A stretch of DNA of 9,728 nt from an uncultured Collinsella sp. (GCA_900543605.1 UQSK01000055.1:1-9728); one strand, 5' to 3'. Positions 1 to 6,575 are shown, counted from the first letter of the stretch. Numbers and translations: made by a program. The notes: generated by a model not told the origin, from the sequence alone.

Positions 1-56
1 GCGCCCTTGAAGTTGAACGTCAGATTGTCCAAATGCGGCCCGCGCAGCGTCGAGCA
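1..56. other. Contig-end flank beside a hairpin, no gene assigned
   Basis: These bases precede the hairpin at 57-83. A short plus-strand reading frame, open from base 3, runs through the hairpin and stops at TAA 84-86. It would encode only a 28-residue C-terminal tail that overlaps the end of queA head-on. The opposite strand is also open here. I cannot tell whether this is the end of a neighbouring gene or part of a repeat. Because the contig stops here, a multicopy repeat is a reasonable suspicion, but this is inference. Confidence 0.3.
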
Positions 57-83
57 GTTACGCGGTTCGTAGAACCGCGTAAC
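57..83. repeat. Perfect 12-bp inverted repeat over the queA stop codon
   Basis: The arms 57-68 (GTTACGCGGTTC) and 72-83 (GAACCGCGTAAC) are perfectly complementary around a 3-base loop. The queA stop codon (83-85 on the minus strand) begins in the last base of the arm. The hairpin is strong enough to protect or end a transcript. Neither side has a T-run, so a classical intrinsic terminator is not shown. It could equally be one copy of a dispersed palindromic repeat. Confidence 0.75.
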
Positions 84-1300
84 TAACAAATGAGCATGGC
101 GTCACCAAAGCTGAAGAAGCGGTAGCGCTCCTCGATGGCGGCGGCGTAGGCATCCATGATCTGGTCGCGGGAGGCAAGCGCGCTTACGAGCATCATGAGC
201 GTGGAGCGCGGCACGTGGAAGTTCGTGATCAGCGCGTCAACCACGTGATAGGTCGAGCCAGGCATGAGGTAGAGCTGCGTCGTCGCGTTCTCGCGCACCA
301 CGATGTCACCGCGGCCGAGCGTGTCGGCGCCGTCCTCACGGCCCTCAAAATAGCGCGCCGTCACGGCCGGATCGGACACCGGCGCGTCCGCGTCAAAGGC
401 GCTTTCGAGCGAGCGCACTGCGGTGGTACCGACAGCAATCACGCGGTGTCCCTCGGCCTTCGCCTTATGCACGGCGTCGACAACCTCCTGCGACACGTGA
501 TAGCGCTCCGTGTGCATCACGTGCTGCGTGGGATCGTCCTCCTCCACCAGACGGAAGGTATCGATACCCACCTCGAGCTCGACGGCGGCAAACTTCGCAC
601 CCTTGGCCTCGATGGCGGCCATGAGCTCGGGCGTGAAGTGCAGACCCGCCGTGGGAGCGGCAGCCGAGTGCTCCTCCTTCATAGCGTAGACGGTCTGGTA
701 CTTCTCGGGGTCGCCCTCGTAGTCGGTAATGTAGGGCGGCAGCGGCACGTGACCGGCGGCGTGAATGGCCTCGTCGAGCGTGCGCGGCTCGCCGGCGGCA
801 TTGCAACCGGCCGGCTCAAAGCGCACCAGACGGCCACCGCGGCTATCAGTGACAAAGTCGACGACCTCGGCCGTCAGCACCACGGGCGCGCCTTCGGGCG
901 CATGGGCGCCGCCCGCACGATACTCAATCTGAGCACCGGGCTTCAGGCGCTTACCCGGCTTGACCAGGCACTCCCAAACGTGGCCCAGCGGGTCAACATC
1001 CTCGCGGCGCTTGAGTAGCAGCGTCTCGACCACGCCGCCCGAGCCCGCCTTGCGACCGATCAGACGGGCCGGCATAACACGCGTCTGGTTGATGACGAGC
1101 ACGTCGCCCGGCTCGATATAGTCGATGATGTCGCGGAAGATGCGGTGCTCAACGGTACCGCCGTGCTCCAGCGGCGTTCCCGCCTGGGAGCCCTTGCGAT
1201 CAACCACCAGCAGGCGGCAGGAGTCGCGCGGCTCGGCAGGAGCCTGGGCAATCAGTTCCTCAGGAAGGTTGTAGTCAAAATCATCGGTACGCATAGACAC
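83..1300 (-). CDS. queA: S-adenosylmethionine:tRNA ribosyltransferase-isomerase QueA
   Basis: QueA is a cytosolic enzyme that transfers and isomerises the ribosyl group of S-adenosylmethionine onto 7-aminomethyl-7-deazaguanine in tRNA, giving epoxyqueuosine at the wobble position. The family is recognisable from the start (DFDYNLPEELIAQ at about residues 7-19), the block LPPYI near 187-191, YQTVYA at 201-206 and the signature AAPTAGLHFT at about 214-223. The 405 residues are longer than many QueA proteins (about 350). The extra length appears to be loops in the N-terminal half, for example around 125-175. The chosen start is GTG at 1300, with AAGGAG eight bases upstream. An ATG two codons further in also fits family N-termini but is 14 bases from that site. 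The gene is last in a minus-strand set, 64 bases downstream of queH, the next enzyme of the pathway. The stop codon lies at a hairpin (57-83). Confidence 0.95.
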   Translation of the reverse strand: MSMRTDDFDYNLPEELIAQAPAEPRDSCRLLVVDRKGSQAGTPLEHGGTVEHRIFRDIIDYIEPGDVLVINQTRVMPARLIGRKAGSGGVVETLLLKRREDVDPLGHVWECLVKPGKRLKPGAQIEYRAGGAHAPEGAPVVLTAEVVDFVTDSRGGRLVRFEPAGCNAAGEPRTLDEAIHAAGHVPLPPYITDYEGDPEKYQTVYAMKEEHSAAAPTAGLHFTPELMAAIEAKGAKFAAVELEVGIDTFRLVEEDDPTQHVMHTERYHVSQEVVDAVHKAKAEGHRVIAVGTTAVRSLESAFDADAPVSDPAVTARYFEGREDGADTLGRGDIVVRENATTQLYLMPGSTYHVVDALITNFHVPRSTLMMLVSALASRDQIMDAYAAAIEERYRFFSFGDAMLIC

Positions 1301-1364
1301 GTCGGATACTCCTTATATAGTTAAAGTCCGCTCTACATCCTAGCAGGCTGCCAGCTCAAAAGAA

Positions 1365-1940
1365 CTACTTTTTGGCGGCTTTGCGCTCGTCGCGGATGCG
1401 GGCGCGGTCCATGGCCGCCTCGACAGCCGAGAAGCGGCAACCACAGTAGTTCTGCCGATACATGCCAAGCTCGCGCGAACGGCGTGTCGCCTCGGGGTAA
1501 TACGGGCGAAAATCGCGAATCACCGGGGTGAGCCCATGTGCCGCCGCCAAGCGCTCAAGCACGTCATTGCAGGTATCGAACAGCTGGTACGGCGAGACGG
1601 CGAGCGTCGTGCCCACAAACTCAAACCCGCGCTCCTGGGCCACGCGGCACGCCTCGGCCAAGCGCAGGGCATAGCACGCGCGACAGCGACGAGGCCGATC
1701 GGCACCCAGCGGTGCCACGCCGGTCTCCCAGCGATCGCGGTCCTCACCTGCCTCGATGAGCTCGATGTCGCCATCGGCACACCACCGGCGCAGCTCGTCC
1801 AAGCGGCGCTGCCATTCATCGCGCGGTTGAATATTGGGGTTGGTCCAGCAAATCGTGGGCTCAAACCCCTCCTCGCGCAGCAGGCGAACCGGCTCAAGCG
1901 AGCATGGTGCACAGCACGCATGCAGCAGCAACGGCTTCAT
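1365..1940 (-). CDS. queH: Epoxyqueuosine reductase QueH (DUF208 family)
   Basis: QueH reduces epoxyqueuosine in tRNA to queuosine, the last step of the pathway. It is the non-orthologous counterpart of cobalamin-dependent QueG. The family cysteines are all visible, numbered from the ATG at 1940: C9, C10 and C13 in HACCAPC, the pair C86 and C89 in CRACY, and C166 and C168 in NYCGC. Known members use these residues for an iron-sulfur cluster and a nearby metal. The length, 191 residues, is usual for the family. I prefer the ATG at 1940 over the one at 1946: GGGGAGGAG ends directly at the upstream ATG but is six bases from this one, and MKPLLLHACC matches family N-termini. queA follows on the same strand, so the two probably work in sequence and may be co-transcribed. 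A large palindrome (1962-2068) lies immediately upstream of the ribosome binding site. Confidence 0.93.
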   Translation of the reverse strand: MKPLLLHACCAPCSLEPVRLLREEGFEPTICWTNPNIQPRDEWQRRLDELRRWCADGDIELIEAGEDRDRWETGVAPLGADRPRRCRACYALRLAEACRVAQERGFEFVGTTLAVSPYQLFDTCNDVLERLAAAHGLTPVIRDFRPYYPEATRRSRELGMYRQNYCGCRFSAVEAAMDRARIRDERKAAKK

Positions 1941-1946
1941 CAACAT

Positions 1947-1955
1947 CTCCTCCCC
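1947..1955 (-). promoter_or_regulatory. Ribosome binding site of queH
   Basis: On the minus strand GGGGAGGAG lies six bases before the ATG at 1940 and directly abuts an in-frame ATG at 1946. The spacing decides for the inner ATG. The site begins about seven bases after the end of the palindrome at 1962-2068, so a folded hairpin in the transcript would sit right beside it. Confidence 0.7.
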
Positions 1956-1961
1956 GCAATA

Positions 1962-2068
1962 AGTAGTCTTTTTGGGACGGGGCTATTTTGACTACTTTTG
2001 ACGTAAAGCAGTCAAAAATACCTATCTCCAAAAAGTAGTCAAAATAGCCCCGTCCCAAAAAGACTACT
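1962..2068. repeat. Long palindromic REP/MITE-like element, copy 1
   Basis: The arms 1962-1999 and 2031-2068 are perfectly complementary over 38 bp around a 31-base centre. The arm reads AGTAGTC, five T, then GGGACGGGGCTATTTT and GACTACTTTT. The 16-base box GGGACGGGGCTATTTT and the terminal AGTAGTC recur in the element at 4966-5074, so the two belong to one family. No transposase gene and no target-site duplication are visible. The stop codon of the DUF3267 gene (2064-2066, minus strand) is inside the right arm. The queH ribosome binding site lies just beyond the left arm. The box style resembles REP sequences mobilised by Y1 (RAYT) transposases, but that assignment is inference. Confidence 0.85.
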
Positions 2069-2633
2069 GACCAAAAAAGCGCACGCCAAAAGACGTATCC
2101 TCGCAGGCGACAATGCGGCGGTCGCGCAAAATGGTCCGCACGTAATACCAGTCGCCTACACAGCCCGACAAATGCAAGCCGGCCGCCAAGTAGCACAGCA
2201 GCGGATAGCCCGAAAACGCAAACCCCAGGGCAAGCGTTGTCGTCACAACAACCGTCGGCGCCAGGCAAACCGCTATGTACCGCCGGCGCGAATACACAAC
2301 GCCTTCGGCACAGGCATAGATCATCGCCGTCTCGCGATTCGCCCCAAAGGTCACCTTCGCGCCCGCGGGCGCCAGCAGCTTAAAAAACACACCGTGCACC
2401 AGCTCGTGCACGGCAAATGAAGCCGCCAGAACCGCAGTCAAGCCGACCATCCAGCCCAAGACGGCCATCCAGCCGCCCGCGTCAGCCGCATCCAAGTTTG
2501 CAGGCCCGCCCAGCAGCATAAACACCGGCACCAGGCACACGGCAAACACCACAAGCACGGCCATCCCCCACACAAAGCAAGCGTGCAGAAAATCCTCGTC
2601 TTCAAACGCATGTATGTTGGAAATCTCATTCAT
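2064..2633 (-). CDS. DUF3267-type membrane protein with HExxH motif (putative zincin peptidase)
   Basis: This 189-residue integral membrane protein has about four hydrophobic segments, near residues 20-41, 54-75, 118-140 and 144-160. The second ends in HELVHG, an HExxH zinc-peptidase motif at 76-80. A conserved-looking GCVGDWYYV with Asp161 could supply a third metal ligand, as in DUF3267 and related intramembrane zincin-like families. The substrate and true activity are unknown; proteolysis is inferred from the motif only. The ATG at 2633 has only a weak purine stretch upstream (TAAGA). The stop codon lies within a palindromic repeat, and the last residues (FFGQ) run up to its edge, so the natural C-terminus may have been altered by the insertion. 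The gene is divergent from the tRNA synthetase homologue and precedes queH on the same strand. A link to queuosine is not evident. Confidence 0.8.
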   Translation of the reverse strand: MNEISNIHAFEDEDFLHACFVWGMAVLVVFAVCLVPVFMLLGGPANLDAADAGGWMAVLGWMVGLTAVLAASFAVHELVHGVFFKLLAPAGAKVTFGANRETAMIYACAEGVVYSRRRYIAVCLAPTVVVTTTLALGFAFSGYPLLCYLAAGLHLSGCVGDWYYVRTILRDRRIVACEDTSFGVRFFGQ

Positions 2634-2673
2634 AGCATCTTAGGATAGCGCCCCTGCCACGTACCCGTCCGCA

Positions 2674-2684
2674 TGTGCGATAAT
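2674..2684 (+). promoter_or_regulatory. Possible extended -10 promoter for the tRNA synthetase homologue
   Basis: TGTGCGATAAT contains the extended -10 form TGnGATAAT. Transcription would begin near 2691 and leave a leader of about 75 bases before the ATG at 2766. No good -35 box stands at the usual distance. The same 11 bases occur on the minus strand before the degV-type gene (8683-8693), which mildly supports a shared promoter form. Confidence 0.35.
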
Positions 2685-2765
2685 GTCGAACGATATGCAC
2701 GAATTGACCACCGCGCCGCCGAGCCCCACGCCCGACTGCGCTCTCACCATATGCGAAGGAGTCCC

Positions 2766-4949
2766 ATGGCATCCAAATACTCCATGAACGACCGTCCCAG
2801 CTGGCCTCGCCGCGCCATCGTTACCGCCGGCGAGCCCTATGGCAACAAGGGCCTTCACTTTGGCCACGTTGGCGGCGTCTTTGTCCCCGCCGACTTCTTC
2901 GCCCGCTTCCTGCGCGACCGTCTGGGCCGCGAGAACGTCATCTTCACCTCGGGCACCGACTGCTACGGCTCGCCCATCATGGAGAGCTACCGCAAGCTCA
3001 AGGAGAACGAAGGCTACGACAAGTCCATCGGCGAGTATGTCGAGTCTAATCACTCCCGCCAGGCCGCGACCCTCAACAACTACAACATCAGCTGCGACAT
3101 CTACGGCGGCTCGGGCCTTGAGCCGGCTGCGCAGATTCACAACGAGGTTACCGCCGAGATTATCGAGCGCCTGCACGAGCAGGGCACCATCTCCAAACGC
3201 TCCACGCTGCAGTTCTACGATGCCAAGGCCGGCACGTTCCTCAACGGCCGTCAGGTGATCGGCCGCTGCCCCATCCAGGGCTGCAAGTCCGAGAAGGCCT
3301 ATGCCGACGAGTGCGACCTGGGCCACCAGTTTGAGCCCGAGGAGCTCATCGCGCCCAAAAGCCAGCTCACCGGCGAGGTGCCCGAGCTGCGCCCGGTCGA
3401 CAACCTCTACTTCGACCTGCCGGCCTACCTCGACTTTATGAAGACCTATACCGACAAGCTCGCCCAGAACCCGCAGGTTCGCTCCGTGGTCTCCAAGACC
3501 ATGGAGGAGTGGCTGCTGCCGGCTCAGCTCTACATCCAGAACAAGTTCCGCGAGGCCTTCGATGCCGTCGAGGATCAGCTTCCCGAGCACACCGTGCTGG
3601 AGCCCGAGGGCAACAAGAGCAGCTTTACCGTCACCTTCCCCAGCTGGAAGGAGCGCGACGATGCCCACGCGGTGCTCGCCAACGGCGGCGTGCGCTTCCG
3701 CAGCGGCAAGGCGCTCGTGCCCTTCCGCATCACCGGTAACATCGACTGGGGCGTTCCGGTGCCCGAGGTCGACGGCGTTTCCGACGTCACCTGCTGGTGC
3801 TGGCCCGAGAGCCTGTGGGCGCCCATCAGCTACACCCGCACCGTACTCGCACGCGATGCCAAGGCCGCCGGCGTAACAGAGGGTGTCGCCGCCCAGGACG
3901 CCGCCCTCATGGGCGAGCCCGCCGCCGATTCCACGCAGGTACCCGCACCCACCTACCAGCACAGCTCGCTCGACTGGCGTGACTGGTGGTGCTCGGACGA
4001 CGCGCAGATCTACCAGTTCATCGGCCAGGACAACATCTACTTCTACTGCATCGCGCAGACCGCCATGTGGGAGGCCCTGGGCTGGAACCTCACGCAGAGC
4101 ACCGTCAGCGCCTGCTACCACCTGCTCTACATGGGCAAAAAGGCCAGCTCGTCCTCGCAGACGCCTCCCCCGCCGGCAGACGACCTGCTCAACCACTACA
4201 CCTGCGAGCAGATGCGCGCGCATTGGCTGTCGCTCGGCCTGTCCGAGAAGCCGGTGAGCTTTAGCCCCAAGGCATATGACACGCGCGTGACCGGCAAGGA
4301 CAAGGACGGCAACGAGGTGCGCGCCTGCGACGACAAGCGCGTTATTGACCCGGCTCTTAAGGAGAGCGCCCTTTTGACCGGCGTGTTCAACCGCCTGGCC
4401 CGCAGCTGCTTCTACGGCGTCGCCGTCAAGGAGGGCGACGAGAGCCCCTATCGCAACGGTTGTATTCCGGCCGGCGCCGCCTCTGCTGCCGTGGTCGAGG
4501 CTGCCGAGCAGGCCGCCCTTGCCTTTGAGCAGGCCATGTACAAGTTTGAGACGCACCGCGCGCTCGCCGTGTGCGACGACTACCTGCGCGCCGCCAACAA
4601 GCGCTGGAGCGATGCCTCCAAGGCCGCCAACAAGCGCTGGAGCGATGCCTCCAAGGCCGCCAACAAGCTCGAGGGCGAGCCGGCCAACGCCGCCATGACG
4701 CAGGCCCTGGTCGACGCCTTTACCGAGCTGCGCGTGGCGACCGTGCTCATGCACGGCATCGTCCCGGCCGGCTGCGAGCTCATCTGCGAGTACTTCGACG
4801 TCGACCCGGTCGCCTTCTTTAGCTGGGACAACATCTTTGCCTCCACGGACGAGTTTGTGGAGAGCCTGGGCGAGAAGCCCGGCGAGCACCGCGTAAAGCC
4901 GCTGCCCCCGCGCTTCGACTTCTTTAGCAAGCACGAGAGCCAGTACTAG
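2766..4949 (+). CDS. Class I tRNA synthetase, methionyl-tRNA synthetase-like
   Basis: This is a 727-residue class I aminoacyl-tRNA synthetase of the MetG type. The HIGH-equivalent is HFGH at 31-34, followed by TSGTDCYGSPI, which matches the MetG pattern for the catalytic domain. A zinc-knuckle insert at about 168-187 has C168, C173, C183 and H187, followed by the MetG-like stretch ending in a DNLYFDLP block. The KMSKS position reads MGKKASSSSQ (456-465), so the second lysine is replaced by serine. A helical anticodon-binding region follows. It contains a perfect tandem duplication of AANKRWSDASK (609-619 and 620-630). The start is ATG 2766, four bases after AAGGAG (2756-2761); the frame is open 31 codons further upstream but without a better site. 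The expected role is charging tRNA, most likely with methionine. The divergent motifs leave open a specialised paralogue, so I give no gene symbol. A plus-strand RNA methyltransferase gene follows. Confidence 0.85.
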   Translation: MASKYSMNDRPSWPRRAIVTAGEPYGNKGLHFGHVGGVFVPADFFARFLRDRLGRENVIFTSGTDCYGSPIMESYRKLKENEGYDKSIGEYVESNHSRQAATLNNYNISCDIYGGSGLEPAAQIHNEVTAEIIERLHEQGTISKRSTLQFYDAKAGTFLNGRQVIGRCPIQGCKSEKAYADECDLGHQFEPEELIAPKSQLTGEVPELRPVDNLYFDLPAYLDFMKTYTDKLAQNPQVRSVVSKTMEEWLLPAQLYIQNKFREAFDAVEDQLPEHTVLEPEGNKSSFTVTFPSWKERDDAHAVLANGGVRFRSGKALVPFRITGNIDWGVPVPEVDGVSDVTCWCWPESLWAPISYTRTVLARDAKAAGVTEGVAAQDAALMGEPAADSTQVPAPTYQHSSLDWRDWWCSDDAQIYQFIGQDNIYFYCIAQTAMWEALGWNLTQSTVSACYHLLYMGKKASSSSQTPPPPADDLLNHYTCEQMRAHWLSLGLSEKPVSFSPKAYDTRVTGKDKDGNEVRACDDKRVIDPALKESALLTGVFNRLARSCFYGVAVKEGDESPYRNGCIPAGAASAAVVEAAEQAALAFEQAMYKFETHRALAVCDDYLRAANKRWSDASKAANKRWSDASKAANKLEGEPANAAMTQALVDAFTELRVATVLMHGIVPAGCELICEYFDVDPVAFFSWDNIFASTDEFVESLGEKPGEHRVKPLPPRFDFFSKHESQY
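4590..4667 (+). repeat. 33-bp in-frame tandem duplication, 2.4 copies
   Basis: Bases 4590-4622 and 4623-4655 are identical 33-mers encoding AANKRWSDASK. A third partial copy (12 bases, AANK) ends at 4667. The unit is in frame with the tRNA synthetase homologue, so the reading frame is kept. Complete identity, including third codon positions, points to a recent slippage event or to an assembly collapse or expansion error. Confidence 0.95.
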
Positions 4950-4965
4950 GCCAACGCCAAGGCAG

Positions 4966-5074
4966 AGTAGTCAATTTGGGACGGGGCTATTTTAGCTACC
5001 CCGTCCCAAATTTAACTGCAACGCCTGCCGAAACGGACGGGCAGCTAAAATAGCCCCGTCCCAAATTGACTACT
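4966..5074. repeat. Long palindromic REP/MITE-like element, copy 2, with competing stems
   Basis: The outer arms 4966-4997 and 5043-5074 are perfectly complementary over 32 bp. An alternative inner stem pairs 4973-4986 with 4999-5012 (14 bp, 12-base loop). The two stems share the left arm and cannot form together. The arms carry AGTAGTC and GGGACGGGGCTATTTT, as in the element at 1962-2068. Inside the centre is an extra inverted CCCCGTCCC. The element begins 17 bases after the stop of the tRNA synthetase homologue and ends 26 bases before the ATG of the methyltransferase, so it fills most of the gap between two co-directional genes. It could act as a transcript terminator, attenuator or processing site, but no function is shown. 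Confidence 0.85.
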
Positions 5075-5100
5075 TTTAATGGAATGGGAAGGAAAGACGG

Positions 5101-6204
5101 ATGTCCAAACCGCGTCGTCGTAAGCAGAAAAAGCAGGTCAAGGCCGAGCTCAAGCTCAGGCAGTTTGCTGCTACCGAGCTTTCCGACCAGCTTGCCGCCC
5201 TTCCCTGCGCCGCCGACCTGCCGCGCTTTATGGTCGACACGGTCGCCGGCGCCTATGCACCCGCCGATGCCGAGCTCATGATCGAAGGCTTTGGCGCCGC
5301 GGCCACACGCCCAGTCACACTACGCGCCAACACGCTCAGGGCGACCGCCGAAGACATCGCTGCCGCACTCGACGAGGCCGGCATCGCGCACCAAACCGTT
5401 ACCTGGTACCAGGATGCCTTTATCCTGCCCGAGGCCCAGGTTTCCGACCTGTGGGACCTCGACATCTACCGCGACGGCAAAATCTATCTGCAGAGCCTGT
5501 CGTCCATGATGCCGCCGTTGGTCCTGGGCGCTCAGGCCGGCGAGGACATCCTGGACATGTGCGCAGCCCCTGGCGGCAAGACGACGCAGATCGCCGCCCT
5601 CACCCAGGGCCAGGCACACCTCACGGCCTGCGAGATGAGCATTCCCCGCGCCGAAAAGCTTGAGTCCAACCTCCACCGCCAAGGTGCCAAAAACGTGCCC
5701 GTCATGCGCATCGACGCACGCGAGCTCGACGAGTTCTTCCGCTTCGATCGCATCCTGCTCGACGCCCCTTGCACCGGCACGGGCACCGTCATCAGCGGCA
5801 ACGAGAAAAGCCTGCGCGGCCTGACCGAGCAGCTGCTGAGCAAGTGCGCTCGCTCGCAGCGCGCGCTTCTGGACCGCGCCATGGGTGCCCTCAAACCGGG
5901 CGGCACGCTCGTCTATTCCACCTGTTCGATCTTGCCGCAGGAAAACGAGGACGCCCTGCAAGAGGCCCTCGACAAGCATATGGACTGCGAGCTCATCCCC
6001 CTCGACGGCACGCCAAGCGAAAGTGAAGCACGCCGCGCCCAAGAAGCTGGTGAGGAGCCGCGCATCGAGTCCAACGCCCTGACCGAGGCCATTGCCGCGG
6101 GTAAGGTATCGGCCATCGCCAACGGCCTACCCGGCACGCTCACCATTCCGCCTAGCCGCGACTTTGAGGGCTTCTACATTGCCCTGATCCGAAAACGCAG
6201 CTAG
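5101..6204 (+). CDS. RsmB/NOP-family RNA (cytosine-5) methyltransferase
   Basis: This 367-residue S-adenosylmethionine-dependent enzyme belongs to the NOL1/NOP2/sun family, which methylates carbon 5 of cytosines in rRNA or tRNA. The N-terminus is very basic (KPRRRKQKKQ), suiting RNA contact. The SAM-binding motif CAAPGGK is at 154-160, the motif IV cysteine C224 is in DAPCTGTG, and the catalytic cysteine C275 is in VYSTCS. The C-terminal block GTLTIPPSRDFEGFYIALIRK is typical of the family. The protein is shorter than E. coli RsmF (about 480 residues) and lacks its extra C-terminal region, so the exact target base cannot be named. The start is ATG 5101, preceded by AAGGAAAGACGG. It lies 26 bases after a long palindrome and on the same strand as the tRNA synthetase homologue, possibly in one transcript. 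Confidence 0.9.
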   Translation: MSKPRRRKQKKQVKAELKLRQFAATELSDQLAALPCAADLPRFMVDTVAGAYAPADAELMIEGFGAAATRPVTLRANTLRATAEDIAAALDEAGIAHQTVTWYQDAFILPEAQVSDLWDLDIYRDGKIYLQSLSSMMPPLVLGAQAGEDILDMCAAPGGKTTQIAALTQGQAHLTACEMSIPRAEKLESNLHRQGAKNVPVMRIDARELDEFFRFDRILLDAPCTGTGTVISGNEKSLRGLTEQLLSKCARSQRALLDRAMGALKPGGTLVYSTCSILPQENEDALQEALDKHMDCELIPLDGTPSESEARRAQEAGEEPRIESNALTEAIAAGKVSAIANGLPGTLTIPPSRDFEGFYIALIRKRS

Positions 6205-6228
6205 CGCACGGATCCAAAACTCAACAAG

Positions 6229-6399
6229 CTATCTCTGTGCGCGTTTGCCCTGCTGGTCGCGATGCTGTTTAAGCATAGCGCGCTCTTTGCGTTCGGCCCT
6301 TTTGCCCTTAATGGCCGTGACCACAAAGTAGATGACCGCGGCGGCAACGATTGCGGCCACACACAGGCCAATCGAGCCAAACATTGCCGTCAATTCCAT
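6229..6399 (-). CDS. Small single-pass membrane protein, 56 residues
   Basis: This is a short gene of unknown function. The product starts MELTAMFGSIGLCVAA and has one hydrophobic span at about residues 7-30. A strongly basic, hydrophilic tail follows, beginning AIKGKRAERKERAM. The layout suggests an N-out/C-in single-pass membrane protein with a cytoplasmic positively charged helix. The start is supported by GAGAGGTGA six bases before the ATG at 6399, a better ribosome binding site than several larger genes here have. A candidate promoter lies just upstream (6432-6440). The gene is convergent with the methyltransferase, with 24 bases between the stops. No enzymatic motif is visible. Confidence 0.7.
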   Translation of the reverse strand: MELTAMFGSIGLCVAAIVAAAVIYFVVTAIKGKRAERKERAMLKQHRDQQGKRAQR

Positions 6400-6431
6400 A
6401 CCGCGTCACCTCTCTTTTAAACGGGGCTTTC

Positions 6432-6440
6432 AAGATAGCA
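6432..6440 (-). promoter_or_regulatory. Possible extended -10 promoter of the small membrane protein gene
   Basis: On the minus strand TGCTATCTT fits the extended -10 form TGnTATnnT. Transcription would start near 6425 and give a leader of about 26 bases, which holds the ribosome binding site GAGGTGA. The -35 region is poor. Confidence 0.3.
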
Positions 6441-6575
6441 CCTCGATACCCGCCACCACAGCTCCTTCACGTTCGCCAGCCCTTCGGTCTAACGGATGGC
6501 GCGGCGGGGAAAAATCAACTCGTCAAACGATTTAGCATTCGCAATTCCGGCTGCATAGCGCCGGCCGTCATCACA

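Noticed and set aside
215..1018. A 267-codon plus-strand frame over queA
   Set aside because: It is antisense to queA, without a ribosome binding site or recognisable motif.
1365..1375. An 11-base match between the queH 3' end and the palindrome (CCAAAAAGTAG)
   Set aside because: It is short and largely explained by the Lys-Lys-stop codons of queH; no arm structure surrounds it.
1894..2268. Minus-strand frame crossing the palindrome at 1962-2068
   Set aside because: It overlaps both queH and the DUF3267 gene in another frame and translates the repeat itself. There is no start signal.
2640..4934. A 764-codon open frame antisense to the tRNA synthetase homologue
   Set aside because: It mirrors a confirmed gene in high-GC DNA, has low-complexity Leu/Val/Ala/Gly/His composition, and shows no domain motifs. 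Long antisense frames are a normal by-product of such codon use.
1962..5074. CRISPR-like array
   Set aside because: There are only two inverted-repeat elements 3 kb apart, with no regular spacers and no cas genes.
5320..6042. A 240-codon minus-strand frame over the RNA methyltransferase gene
   Set aside because: It is the reverse shadow of a gene with clear catalytic motifs, and its own composition shows no domain.
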